DNA of 64,000 nucleotides from Pohlia nutans (taxonomy: Eukaryota; Streptophyta; Bryopsida; Bryales; Mniaceae). The DNA is taken from the NCBI GenBank assembly GCA_022496805.1, contig CM040103.1, positions 10,000,001-10,064,000 on the forward strand, read 5' to 3'. A program made the translations under genes and the position numbers. The notes under the pieces are model-generated. The model saw only the letters and a program-made list of their open reading frames with translations, had not been told where the DNA came from and did not search any database. How positions within the stretch are numbered: the stretch's first letter is position 1; each line of letters begins with the position of its first letter. Below, one piece after another: positions 49,037 to 60,716 of this stretch.

Positions 49037-50226
49037 ATGGGGGCGACCACGATAGGAATGATGGACGCGGCCTACTTCGTGGGGCGCAACGAGATTCTGT
49101 CCTGGGTGAACAGCACGCTGGAGCTTTCGTTGAGCAAGGTGGAGGAGGCAGCCTCGGGAGCGGTCTACTGCCAGTTGATGGACGTGGTGCATCCCGGGAT
49201 GGTGTCGATGCACAAGGTTTCTTTCGACGCCAAGTCCGAGTACGAGATGATCCAGAACTACAAGGTCTTACAAGATGTGTTCAACAAGCTGAAGATCGGG
49301 CGGCATATCGAAGTCAGCAAGCTGGTGAAGGGGCGGCCGCTGGATAACCTGGAGTTTCTGCAGTGGATGAAGCGCTACTGCGACTGTATAAACAATAACC
49401 ACGTGAATCCGAGCTACAACGCCACCGAGAGACGGGAGGCTTGCAAGGGAGGGAAAGAGACCAACAGACGAGTGTTAGGGAGTACTCAGAGTAATCAGTG
49501 TAACAACAACAACAACAACAACAAGCCGAGTGCTACTAATGGTGGCGGACAACCCAAGGCGAGTACCAACGCTACTGCTCGCCGTGTTACTGAGAATACT
49601 CACCCTAACAACGGCAGGGCTCCCACCATGGCCTCCGCGTCCCCTGGTATGAAGCAAATGCACGACGGTGTGCAGGTAATAACAACATCCCTTTAATCTC
49701 TTCCTATCTTTCAAACAGACCTGAAGTTCATCTCTCTTTCCGGATCTGAGTCTTCCTTCCGGACCGCAGGCTTCTGGCTCGAACGAAGACCAGAAACAGA
49801 TTACTGAATTGAAACTTTCCGTGGAGAGCCTGGAGAAGGAACGTGATTTCTACTTCACCAAGCTTCGTGACATCGAGATTCTCTGTCAAGCCCCGGAGCT
49901 CAGCCACCTCGCGGTTTGTATCCTAAACTTGGAAATAAGGTTCTGCGGATTTTCTCACAATGTGGTTTGACAATGTTGCTGTGGGATTGTCCTAAACTTG
50001 CTTAAGGTTTTGATATACGATTTTCTCACAATGTGGTTTGACAATGCAGGTTGTGAAGGCCGTGCAGAAGATTTTGTATGCTGCCGAGGACAGTCCTTCA
50101 GTGATTGCAGAGGCTAAGGCTATGGTGGAGGATGATGTTCCACACCATAGCCAGGACATTCTTTCACCAGGGTCGCAATATATGGACGACAATCAAGAGC
50201 TTGTAGGTCAGTGCTGGCAAATCTAA
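49037..50226 (+). CDS. EB1: EB1 microtubule plus-end-binding protein
   Basis: Protein of the EB1 family, which tracks growing microtubule plus ends and recruits other tip factors. Exons 49037-49675, 49770-49913 and 50050-50226 give 319 residues. The calponin-homology domain (about residues 10-115) is intact and intronless: [45 protein letters not shown] and [11 protein letters not shown] low-complexity linker rich in Asn, Thr and Ser follows (about 120-213). The EB homology coiled coil is at about 228-285 ([26 protein letters not shown]). The tail has no EEY motif, as in many plant EB1 proteins. The ATG at 49037 is the first in frame. The last exon could instead end at 50202 (GTAGGT donor) and splice to 50744-50785, replacing the last 7 residues with 13 others and placing the hAT MITE in an intron. 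Both models are in phase and I cannot choose. Confidence 0.92.
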
Positions 50227-50344
50227 CCGACACTCAAATCTCTTTTGACAGTTTTCCTTATGTTTGGGAAGCCCTAACTCCAAGGTGACAAGCATGGATT
50301 CGTACTTGTCACATGTGTATTGCTTGAAACAATAATATCGTCAT

Positions 50345-50650
50345 CAGTGATCTCATAACCACTTTGTGATATTTAGAACATTATGCGAGCTTCCACATAA
50401 ATGGTATCTACTTTTGCTACCCAGTGCATACAATACTCACAATACCTCTATAATATCCGGCAATACCCTTGATATATTAAGGTGATACCATGATGATATC
50501 CGCGGATATTACCTCATGAAGTTGCTACATATTTACATCACGATGAGCAATCTCGCTACATTTCCAGTTTTTTTTTCATTTTCTTTGTGTTTAGCAGCCC
50601 CATTTTTTGGGTAGAAACCCAGCTAATTTTAGCCAGTTTTGAGATCACTG
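50345..50650. mobile_element. hAT-type MITE, 306 bp
   Basis: Perfect 11-base inverted ends CAGTGATCTCA and TGAGATCACTG, flanked by an 8-base direct repeat ATCGTCAT (50337-50344 and 50651-50658). An 8-bp duplication and CAGTG ends are the mark of the hAT superfamily. The related dispersed repeat at 29656-29800 shows the site uninterrupted. No transposase. Confidence 0.92.
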
Positions 50651-50785
50651 ATCGTCATGTTATAGTGTCTCATAATATGGAGTGTAGACTGTACTCTCTA
50701 ATTTACAAAAAACAGGAACTGACAGCATTGCGTTGCATTGCAGACGAAGCCTCCCAGATGTTCATCTCCTCTTCATCACGCCTAG

Positions 50786-52849
50786 TGTAGTGTAATGTGG
50801 TTGTTTTTATCATCAGGCGTATCATTCTCGGTCTTCATCTGCTTTCCAGTAGTCTGCTGGGAACGAAACAACAACCTATGTGTTAACATGATTACGGTGC
50901 GACCTGTATAGATAGCTGCAGTAGGTATGAAGGGTAGTTGAGCTGCAACAGGCTAGAAAAAGAACAACAAACTCTGTATAGGATGATCTGTGCACGCTAC
51001 GGTAGAACTAGTAATTTTTTTCACATTTACGTCCTTGATTATATAGTTCAAGAGCCGGCTTGAAGATCCTCCTCAAGTTCGTATACTCAGTTGAGAGACA
51101 GTTTACACTTATTTTCTTTTTCTTCGACAACTGTGCACTTGTGATTCAGTCAGAATGATTGTCTGCTTGGCTGGATCCAAATAATTGTTGTTTTCACAGA
51201 CTGTTGTGGGATTGTTGTACAAGCATTGTTTCTAATACGCCTATCAGTTTTAACCCTCTTGCTCTGTGATTCTTGGGCATGTGATATTCTAATGTTTTCT
51301 CTATTGATTGAATTGGGTTTCAAACCTTCAAAGCTAAGGTACGTGTACCATTTTGGTGTTGAGCGCTAGAATAGCGTATCCCTTATTTTCTTAGCCAGAA
51401 CAGATAATATACTTTGTCAGTATATTCCATTTCTCAATTTGCACATTTAATGTGATTCCAGTATGTCCGTCACATTAAACAGATGTGGATCTGATGCGTT
51501 CGAATGTGCAGGATCATGAATGATGCTTGATAATGAATAATGAATGGTGAGACTCCGGACAGTGTACGACAGAAAGCAAACGATTAAAGGGGCAAAGTGG
51601 TAAGCTATTGAGTGTGAGAATGTCAACAGTTGTAATGGGAATGTGCATGTATGGTTGGAGTTTTGAGGAAAAGGACATTATCCTGTTGAAGTAGATCAAC
51701 TGCCAGCTTGGGATGGGGCCACATGAGCGCCTGACAGTCATGAATGGATTTTTTTCTTTTTTTTCTATTCAGTAATTGACTGGAGGAGAATCTGCTGTTT
51801 CCATCTGTGAGAGTGGGAATCTCTTTTGGAATGTAGGCGTGGAATTTATGTTCGGTGGCTGGGTGGCATGTGCATCAATGCTTTTTTTTGGCCAATGTTT
51901 TTCCTTGTACAAATTGATACATAACATTTAGTAGCCTCTGTGACTGCTGCTTTCCCCAACGATCGAATCATGTGCAATATTCCACATCACATTAGTAGCT
52001 GTAGGGCAAGTGACAGTAAGCAAGAGCAATTAACCATGGTAACCAATAAGGTAGTGGGACCAATTCCCGACTGAATTTCAGATTTGCATACTTAGACTTG
52101 TGAAAGAATTTTTTTATAATTTTTGGATGCTCTGCAAAGCTAGTGCAAAGGCATTCCCAAAAAAAAAACATTTTTTGAGCATTTCTACAATTTTCTATGA
52201 TTTTTTAAGTTTGAAAGTTTAGAGTGACCATTAACCGCTCATAGAGTCATGGTTTTCATGAGAGGTTGGATTCTGAAAATAGAGTGCTTCTACACCAATC
52301 AGAAGCTCTTGATTTTTCCAAGCATGGACGAAATTAGAACACTCTTGGACACTATCAAAAGCCATGCTGGCTGGTTTCTGACACCCATCCCCCAACCAAT
52401 AGCGGTCGGAAATAGAACCCAGTCGGAAATAGAACCCGGTACCTTAATCGAAAGCACTCACTCAATCACAATTCAACATTGTCCAATAATTGTTTATTTG
52501 ATTCGATAGCCTATATTATAAAGGTAGATCTCTACATCTATAAAGGTGTAGATGAAACTAAAAGGCCCTCTTAAAGGCTATTGAATGTTATGTGTCCATT
52601 TGGGGGCGGTTATCTTTACATTATAAAATGTTTCGCTAAGCCCCTTGAATACTTCTCCTAGAGGATATTTTAGATCTAAAAATATTTAAATCCCCTTCAT
52701 TATTACACACCATACGTTTTTTTATGAAAGTGCTTCTTTAATTTTATGAAGTACATATTATTTCAAAAAAACTTCTATACTTGCCATGAATTTAAATTAC
52801 CATATTTTTGGATGCAAGTTACGTAATAATTTTTCCTAAGTGAACTCCC
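50786..52849. other. Intergenic DNA downstream of EB1
   Basis: It contains the probable 3' end of the EB1 transcript and AT-rich DNA. Open frames at 51514-51741 (minus) and 52249-52509 (plus) have no recognisable motif. No gene is called. Confidence 0.4.
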
Positions 52850-53190
52850 TGGGCTACTATCATGGTGTCTCTAGTTGTGAATCTTGCATTGTGAGTCCCG
52901 GAGTAAGAACTAACTACAGGACCTAGTGGGGAATTGGATGTTTAGTTTAAGTGGTTAGTGTCGGTGGCGGGTGATGTACTGCTATTACCAAATGCTTGGA
53001 GATTTATTTAAGTTTTGTCCCATGTCATAAGAGACTCATGGGCATTGAGACCCCTGACAAATTGGGAGTTAGAATTGTAAATGCGTGACAAGTGCAATGT
53101 ATCAAGTCGTGTCCCTTGCCACCAAGAATTGCACATCAACAAATTCATCCTTTTATGTAGTATTCTTTATTGCAATATAATATAATCAAG
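52850..53190. repeat. LTR-like dispersed repeat, copy 1
   Basis: Shares ordered words with 57100-57570: tggtgtctc-agttgtgaa, cttgcattgtgagt, agtaagaac, gtgggga, aagttttgtcccat, aaattgggag/aacta, gtgcaatgta, tcccttgcca and attctttattgcaata. Order and orientation are the same, with indels. Confidence 0.65.
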
Positions 53191-54387
53191 TTAATTTTTT
53201 TTAGGAGATGGGTAAAACCTCTTTTTTATCACATTATCAAAGAGGTGAAAATTAAAAACTAGTAATTAGAACCATTATCTATTCTTGATAGCTCGATATG
53301 TAAGGGACGGAGCTGATTGTATGTTACAACTTTTTTGCCTTTGATAAATTCACTCAACAATACCGAACTCACTCAAACAACCAACGGTAGAGCTCATGAC
53401 TTGGCAACCACCATAAACACTGAATTAGCAATTTTAGAACTTGGCCTAGTGCATTGTTCAATGCCCACAATGGTGCAAAATTTGCACTTTTTTTGAAATT
53501 TCACCTCCTTGGAATGTCATGAATTCTCCTTTTTTTAAATAGCAACAACAAATTTATTCATATTGAATTTGCCATGTATTAAAATAAAATTAAACATAAT
53601 GTGCAATATTGTGTTATTACCGTTTGTGGAAGGTAGGGTCGGCAGAAAACAATTCCCCAAACAAATGCGGAAATAATAAAAATAAATTATTAAGTATTTT
53701 GTCAAAATAAAAATAAATAAATGAAAGAAAAAAGTTGATATAAAATAAAATAAAAACATAACACTCAACAAAAATTGTAAACAAAATGGAATAAAATGTT
53801 TGGCTACCGGAAAAATTTAATGTTAGCTATCAATAGCTGATTTTTTAATAATTACTTTTGAAAGTGCTAACCTTCACTGTTTCAACTTTTATTAATTATT
53901 TGACATAAAAGTGTTGACCCCGCCTTCCACGTACGGTACTATCTGATAGATAATCAAAACAAAATGCTTCATTTCACACATAAAATGAAAGCACACACTA
54001 CAAAGAAAATAATATTTGCACTATCCTACTACATCAAAGGCGGTTCTCCCTTGAGTACATTTCCAATTCATACTGCTGCTATTGTCGGGGTCTTCAAAGC
54101 AATCCAACAAGGGAAGCACATCAGAATAGTTGGACCAGACCATTTTGATGTCATTTTGACACCAAGAGCTGCATACGTGTCATTTAAGTGTTATTTTATC
54201 CATACTAGGTTGGTATGGAGGTTGGCACCAAATTATCTTAATTGCATTTCCATGCACCATCCTGGCACCATGTTCACATGCCTTAAAGTTTCTGATGCAT
54301 ATATAAATGTTGTGATCTGGTCATGCTTGCGAATTATCACACATCATTTTTTAATCAGTGATTGACGTCTTTTCTTAATTGTATCAA
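53191..54387. other. AT-rich DNA with one unexplained 133-codon frame
   Basis: A plus-strand frame at 53964-54365 is less AT-rich than its surroundings and has a hydrophobic C-terminal part. I recognise no family, and no splice-linked exon is visible. The rest is AT-rich and empty. Confidence 0.35.
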
Positions 54388-54968
54388 CCCCTAAAGGACC
54401 AAAACTACTAGTATGTTTCTCTTTAAACACTCCAAAGCTGCCTAAAGTACCCCTTTTCATAAAAAGGTAAATAATTTTTGGTCTTAATCTTTTTGACTCG
54501 TTCATCACGTGATATTTCAACCAACTTGAATTTATAAGCACCTACAAGTTTTGAATTGTTCAAGGTTCCTCAATAGTAAGCTTATAAGCCACAAAGTTGG
54601 TTGCACATTTTTTGGACCCTCTGCCCAAGTTTGAAACTTTCTGAAAATGCCCAAAATAAAAAATTTAGTTTTCGATTTGGTAAAACGAGTTTGGCAACTG
54701 TGTATATGGGGTGTTAGCTCATTGTGTACAAAAAATAAAATGCATAGCTCATTGTATGCAAATTTTCAGGAGTCGCCTGCAGTTAGTTTTTTTAGCTTTG
54801 CATGGTTGTATCTTTCGATCTATATATCACCTACGTACGCAAATTACCATCCCATTTTTATTACAAAAGTAGAATCATCACAAAAAATCTCAAAAAGTGA
54901 TGATCAATCAATACTCATTCCACAGTCAGCTGACCGAACTTGGAAAACCAACCTCGGTCCTTTAGGGG
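54388..54968. mobile_element. Element with CCCCTAAAGGACC inverted ends, 581 bp
   Basis: Perfect 13-base inverted termini, CCCCTAAAGGACC and GGTCCTTTAGGGG, of the same type as the relics in DWF5 introns 1 and 12. The flanks (TCAA on the left, ACTT on the right) do not match, so the target duplication has decayed or one end has moved. Confidence 0.7.
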
Positions 54969-56005
54969 ACTTGCAAGGGTTGTTGAGTCTGGACTATACA
55001 TCTATCTAAGCTCCACCTTCCAATTTATAAGTTGAAAAGTGGGGCATTACATGATTTACTGGAAACTAAACCCTGCTAAGGTAGGAAAACCAAAAACGGT
55101 TAATGCCCTCAAGGCGTGCACTAGAGTTTTTTAAAAGCAGGGAGGTGGTAGACCGAAAATGGAGAATTTTTGCATAACGAGGATTACTAAAAATTTACTA
55201 AAAATTACTAATTTTTTTGGAATCTTGTGTGCGGTTTTCTGTGATATTAGTTAACCGTTTTAGGTGCTTTCATGTGTAGAAAAGGAAGAGTCTAGTATAC
55301 AAGAAGGGGGTTTGACAAACTTCCCACTTTGAGAAATTGTAGATAATTATTTACGGGGAATAAAAATACGAAACAACTTGCATTCTTCATCATTTCTTCT
55401 TCTTCATCTCAAAAAAATTTCACATAAATTCTAACTCCATTCCTTCTGGTCAAATCACCTTATTTTCACCGTTTTTGGTTTTCCTACCTTAATTGTAGTT
55501 AAACAGTATCTCACCATTGTAACATCAATGGCTATGTTTTAAGACCTCTGACGTGGGGAGTGTGTTCTCTAACTTACTTTTTGATTGTGATATTTTGACA
55601 ATGCAATGCTTTAGTAAAGGCATTTTGGATTAGGTTAGGGCATTCCTGATGGTGTTTGGATAGGGCAACATGGTCTTCGGATATGGTAGAGTGATATTTA
55701 CACAAGGCATTCTAGTATGGACATTATGATCTATCAAATGTAACAAATAACATATTCCAAGGAACAGCGCAATTTGATTATCTTCATATGCTTCAAAGAA
55801 ATCCATAGTTAAGGAATGATCTAAATATTTTATATACTATTTTTTTAAAGAATGGCATTGCAATGCTCCAGCTATAAAAGCAATGAAAATGAACACTTAT
55901 GAATTAAGACATTTAAGGATAATCCTATCATAAGAAGAAATCCAAAATCTTATTTGATTTTTAGTCTAGAGAATGAAAAACATTTTTTTACTTAAATCAA
56001 TAAGT
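54969..56005. other. AT-rich intergenic DNA
   Basis: No gene or clear element ends. The word aggtaggaaaaccaaaaacgg near 55078 and its approximate complement ccgtttttggttttcctacctt near 55470 form an inverted repeat about 400 bases apart, suggesting another decayed TIR element at roughly 55078-55492. Confidence 0.45.
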
Positions 56006-56114
56006 TAGATAGATAGATAGAAACTCCGGTCCTCTCTATAGGACCGGCGTGAATAAGTGTCTTTTCGTAATGTCAATGACCTAATGTCCTCAGGACAAAG
56101 GGCCATTAGATATC
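56006..56114 (-). mobile_element. LINE-like 3' tail with stem-loop, copy 1
   Basis: On the minus strand: ggccctttgtcc, then aggtcattgacatta, then a stem-loop (AGGACCGG pairs with CCGGTCCT at 56026-56047) and gagtttctatctatctatc. The order conserved region, stem-loop and short tandem tail is that of 3' ends of non-LTR retrotransposons. The copy is 5'-truncated to about 110 bases. Confidence 0.6.
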
Positions 56115-57099
56115 AATAAGTGACTTTTATATTATGAAAGCTTCTTCAATTGTAGGTGTAAGTGTATTACAACGTGCAACTAGTTGATTTCATTTGTTGA
56201 TGAGTTTGTAGCATATATTTGTGTGGACATTCTGATTGTTGTTGAAAAAAATCTCAAGGACCAACAATAGTATGGAAATTTCTTCCATGATGTTTTCCAA
56301 CACTGAACTAGAAATCTCCAATCTTTTGTGGGCCATTCTTTCCAACAAAAAAAATGCCTACAAGAATGTCACAAAATTAGTTTAAAAACTTGGATTAAAT
56401 TTTATGCAATAACTTAGAAGAACAATTTGTTGGTGACTCATCTTTTAACACTTTGTATATTGTACAGATGTTTTTTGAAAATAGAACAAAATTCCATATG
56501 ATTTATTAATAGATGAGTTAATACAACATGTGGGCAAATCCATGGTACAATCCACCAAATTTTGGACAAAGATTTTGCTAAAATTTATTGCACCGTAGTG
56601 CATTTTATTAAAAACATTAGTTTTCACCCAATTTGTTTTATATTTGTAGCATTGGCACAATCAAAAATAAAATGAACCATGAGTACACATCAAGTATATA
56701 TTACCCATTTATTAAAATTTGAGTTTGTCAAAACTAATTTATCTTAAAATTTGTGATTTCAATTTTTTTTTGTATAAATAACAAATTTGACTAATTTCTA
56801 TCCAAAATTTGATTGTAAAATGGTTTATGTTCAATTTAGAAATCCTTTAAAAGTCCTACTTAAAAAATCTTATTTGAGAAACACCTAAAAATAAAGACAT
56901 CAAAGTTTTTAAATAAATAAACTGGCTAAACATATCAAAAAATATACACAATAGCTTAGTTCAAATACTTAAAAATAAAAATAAAATCCGAGAATTTTAA
57001 GGATGATTATTTTTACGTGTTTGACTACATTAAGAATTTATAGCTCAAAATAACACAACATATTATCTTTTTCATGAAATTTAAATGAAAATAGTGTGT

Positions 57100-57570
57100 A
57101 CCCTACATCGGTTAGAAGATGTCCCCCTCCACACTACACCACTATTGTGGTGTCTCAAGTTGTGAACTAATCTTGCATTGTGAGTTCCAAAGTAAGAACC
57201 ACAAGAACATAGTGGGGAGTTTCATCCTGTAATTGGCACTAATCATTAGAAACTGCTTGGACATTTGTGGAAGTTTTGCTCTATAACTGGCACTAATTGT
57301 CACGCAATGTTTGGACATTTGTGGAAGTTTTGTCCCATATCAAGCTATGTTGTCTTGTGGGAGCTAATTTAGTGTGAAAGTCACATAATAAATTGGGAAC
57401 TAACATTGTGGGTGTGTGGCATGTGCAATGTAGCAATTTGTATCCCTTGCCATTAAGAAAGTGAAGCACCTTTAATGCACACAAGTAAGCTTCACCAAGA
57501 CAAAGAGGGTGGTAAGGGGACACAACAACATGGCGGTTTCTTTTTATGTGGCATTCTTCATTGCAATAGA
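57100..57570. repeat. LTR-like dispersed repeat, copy 2
   Basis: It starts near gtgtaccctacatcggttag, a word resembling the cacatcgg motif near the start of many plant LTRs, and continues with the words shared with 52850-53190. An internal duplication (ggacatttgtggaagttttg at about 57260 and 57312) is present. It could be a solo LTR; TG...CA ends and target repeats were not established. Confidence 0.6.
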
Positions 57571-57727
57571 ATATCATTAAGTTGTTTTTAAAATTTAGCA
57601 AATGGGTAAAACTCTCCTTTATTACATATCAAGTGGTTGAATTTGGCGTGCTAGCAAAAAGAGCCTTAAGTCTCTGTGAGGAGTGCAAATCCTGAAAAAG
57701 TGTCTAAAGTCTTTGTATGACTCTTAA

Positions 57728-58267
57728 CTCTAAATGACCGAGGGGTTAGGACAAAACCTAGATGTGTTATAAAATGTTACTTCTACAGCCTCAATGAAAC
57801 TTGGTTCAACAGAGAAAATGAAAAGCATGATGTTTAGTAATTATCTATACGGTCAGAATTCCAAAAATAGTTTTAGATACTCATTTAGTGACCTTAGAAG
57901 AATTTACCTTTTCATATACACCAAAATTACAATTTTTACTTTTAGAAGTTAAAATCTGGTATATATTGGTTAAAAATTTAAAAAATATTCTAAATTTTAA
58001 AAAAGAAAAAAATTCAAATGAGAGAACACCATTAATTTCCCAAAATATAAAATTTTATAACAATAGGACAATGTTGAGGTGTTTGTCTATGGAAAATTCC
58101 TTAATAAACTACAATATTGCAAATGAAATGCATCGAACAACACTAGGATATGATCTTTACCCTCAATTTCGACAAAAAATCAAACTCGAAAAATGTTATG
58201 TTCAAATCATGGGTAGTCACTGTTGTTTGGGTTGCGAGCAGAAAATGGTCGATCAGTCATTTAGGGA
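57728..58267 (-). mobile_element. TTAA-flanked non-autonomous element, 540 bp, subfamily A
   Basis: Flanked by TTAA at 57724-57727 and 58268-58271. Its plus-strand start (taaatgaccgaggggttaggac ... catagatgtgttataa-like words) matches the reverse of the right end of 46709-47232, and its far end reversed reads TCCCTAAATGACTGATCG followed by cgaccattttctgctcg, the hairpin region. The 127-codon frame inside is not a gene. Confidence 0.85.
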
Positions 58268-58271
58268 TTAA

Positions 58272-60716
58272 AATAACAAACATGAACCAATCATAAAGCA
58301 TTGAATTGAACCAATCATCTACATTGAACATCAAGCTTTATATTCTCTATTTTTCCATCTTTAGTAGCAAAAGCTGAGTCATCAAGAATTTTGAGTATAA
58401 AGACATAAGGTATATTCACATGTGGTGTTAAGAATGATCTTAATAAAGTGAATTAAATCCAAAAATGTACCTAAATTCAATCTTGATACGTTCAATAACA
58501 CCACAGATTCCTAATACCATGAGAGAACATACATTTATTTTAAGCAAATAAAAATTTCCAATATTTTGAATGTATTCTTGATAAGGAACATTGGTTTTGT
58601 TAAAAATGCAATTCAAATTCTAAAATTTCTAATAGATATTTTTCAAACACAATAGTTTTATTGTGTTATATATCCTCTTTTTTTATTCACTAAATTAGAA
58701 AATCTTGATATTTTAGTCTAATAGTAGGGCCAAATTGTTTGCAAATTTTTCCCAAAATTGACAAAAATTTGACGTTGAAATGTAGAGAAAAAACACTCCA
58801 AAATATTGCTATTTACAATTACTGACATTTTTTGGGTAAGTGCAATTTACAAAGAAAGAAACGGCAAAACAATACTCCTGATAATTTTCATCTCATTATT
58901 TTGAATAGAATGAATTAAAGCTTTAAATGGAGATATGAATCTATTCTAGCTAGGAATAAAATTAAAAATTTCACAATTTGGAATTTATTTTTGGTTTTTT
59001 AACAATCAATTACTATGTGTGTAACATTTTGTACTTAGAATGGCATACCTTTTGTTCTCGGGCATCAATAGAAAAAGATAGATAGATAGAAACTCTGGCC
59101 TTTTTCAAGGCCGGCGTATGTTTGTAATGTTTATGACCTAGTGTTCACTGGACAAAGGGCCATTAAAACAATTTGTGTGTGTATTAGTTCCTGCCCCTTT
59201 GCAGAGACATGAGGTTCAATGGAAAAACATTATATGAATAAAAACTCATGCATTCTTCCTTTCGATATTTTTTCCAAAACGCACACCTAGAAATGATTCT
59301 CATCATTTGGCACATCAAATGATGACTCACTAACAAACATTTTCAACATCCAACATTTAAAAAAATGTCCATATGTGAAATGTTGACAGCTTGTGACAGT
59401 CACAATTCTATAATTAAAAAGTTCCTAATTTCTTTATGATGATGCCATTTGTTTTTGAATTATTCAAATACACAAATATCAAGGCTAAAATAAGTATACA
59501 AATTCTCATTCCAAATTTCTTTATATTCTATTTTTTATAAATGCTTTAATAAAGACGTCATTGATAGTGAATATTCCTATCTGACATCAAAGTGAGACAC
59601 TAAATCATGCATTCATCCAATTTGATTACTTCATTTTTTATAATCGAAAATTATTTTTGGAAAATATTCACAAATTGTTCATATGCTAATACTTATTTTC
59701 GAGAAACAAACTTTTTGACATAGACGTGTTATCCTTGTTTGCTACCTACAAAAGAAGCATATGAAGATATTAGTTACAACACATGTAATATACTAATATT
59801 ATCATCTTCAATATGTACGATTGGAGTTTTCATTTTATTTTTGGCATTGTTTTATTTTGATGTGATGTTATTTTTAAGAGGGAATCGAGTGTGTGATATA
59901 AAAGAGGTTAAAGCGTACCTCACATTTTATTCAATTGAAATTGATGAAAAATAAAATTCACATTTTTAGAATGACTAAATTTGAAACATCAAGATTTCAA
60001 AATTAAGAATATTCCATTAAAATTACTAATTCTTATTTTAAATATATACAAACTAAGTCAACGTTTTAAGTATATGGTGACAAAAATAGATTGCGTAAGC
60101 CTTCTAAACATTTTTTTCATAATCATTTTAATAGAGAATATATAATTGAAAGCTAAATTTCATATGGATTTATATTTCAAAATATCTTAGCATTAAAAAA
60201 AAATTCAATTATTCTAATTTAATGCACAATGATGCATGCCCACTCTCCCGCTCCTCATATATAACGGTTGTGTTGGATTCACTTCAACACGGGACAACCT
60301 AATTTATTATACAATGCATAGCAGTGAACACACACCCACATGCACATTTCGCATAATGGTTTTGGAGTTGGAATGGAGGTGCGCGGTTGTGAGCGTTAGC
60401 ATGGGTCTATAAGACAATAGATTCTTTGATACTATGCTCAAAACCATTTAAAATTTTAAAAAACCTTTGAAACTAAAAGCTTGCACCTTTTACTATCAAA
60501 GTGAAAAATAATTAAATTTGATTTTTTTCAAGGAATTAAAAATTTGAGATACATGTAAACATTTTCAACAGGGCTCAAAAAGTTACAACCAATAGTATCA
60601 CAAAGCATATACATCATTGAATTCACTACATTATTTCTTTTGCAAAAGTACCTTATAAATCTTAAATTATTTTGCGGAGTTTTTCAAGAATGTGAAAACT
60701 TAAGATTCTTTTACCT
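58272..60716. other. AT-rich DNA
   Basis: No recognised gene. A 71-codon plus-strand frame at 59739-59954 has a hydrophobic segment of about 20 residues but no family signal and is probably chance. Confidence 0.4.
59073..59167 (-). mobile_element. LINE-like 3' tail with stem-loop, copy 2
   Basis: Same layout as at 56006-56114: ggccctttgtcc, aggtcataaacatta, a stem-loop with a different stem (CTGGCCTT at 59095-59102 pairing with AAGGCCGG at 59107-59114, one wobble) and gagtttctatctatctatc on the minus strand. A third, degenerate copy is at about 63143-63190. Confidence 0.6.

Noticed and set aside
57888..58271. 127-codon frame as a gene
   Set aside because: It is contained in a TTAA-flanked element whose sister copy at 46709-47232 does not keep the frame.
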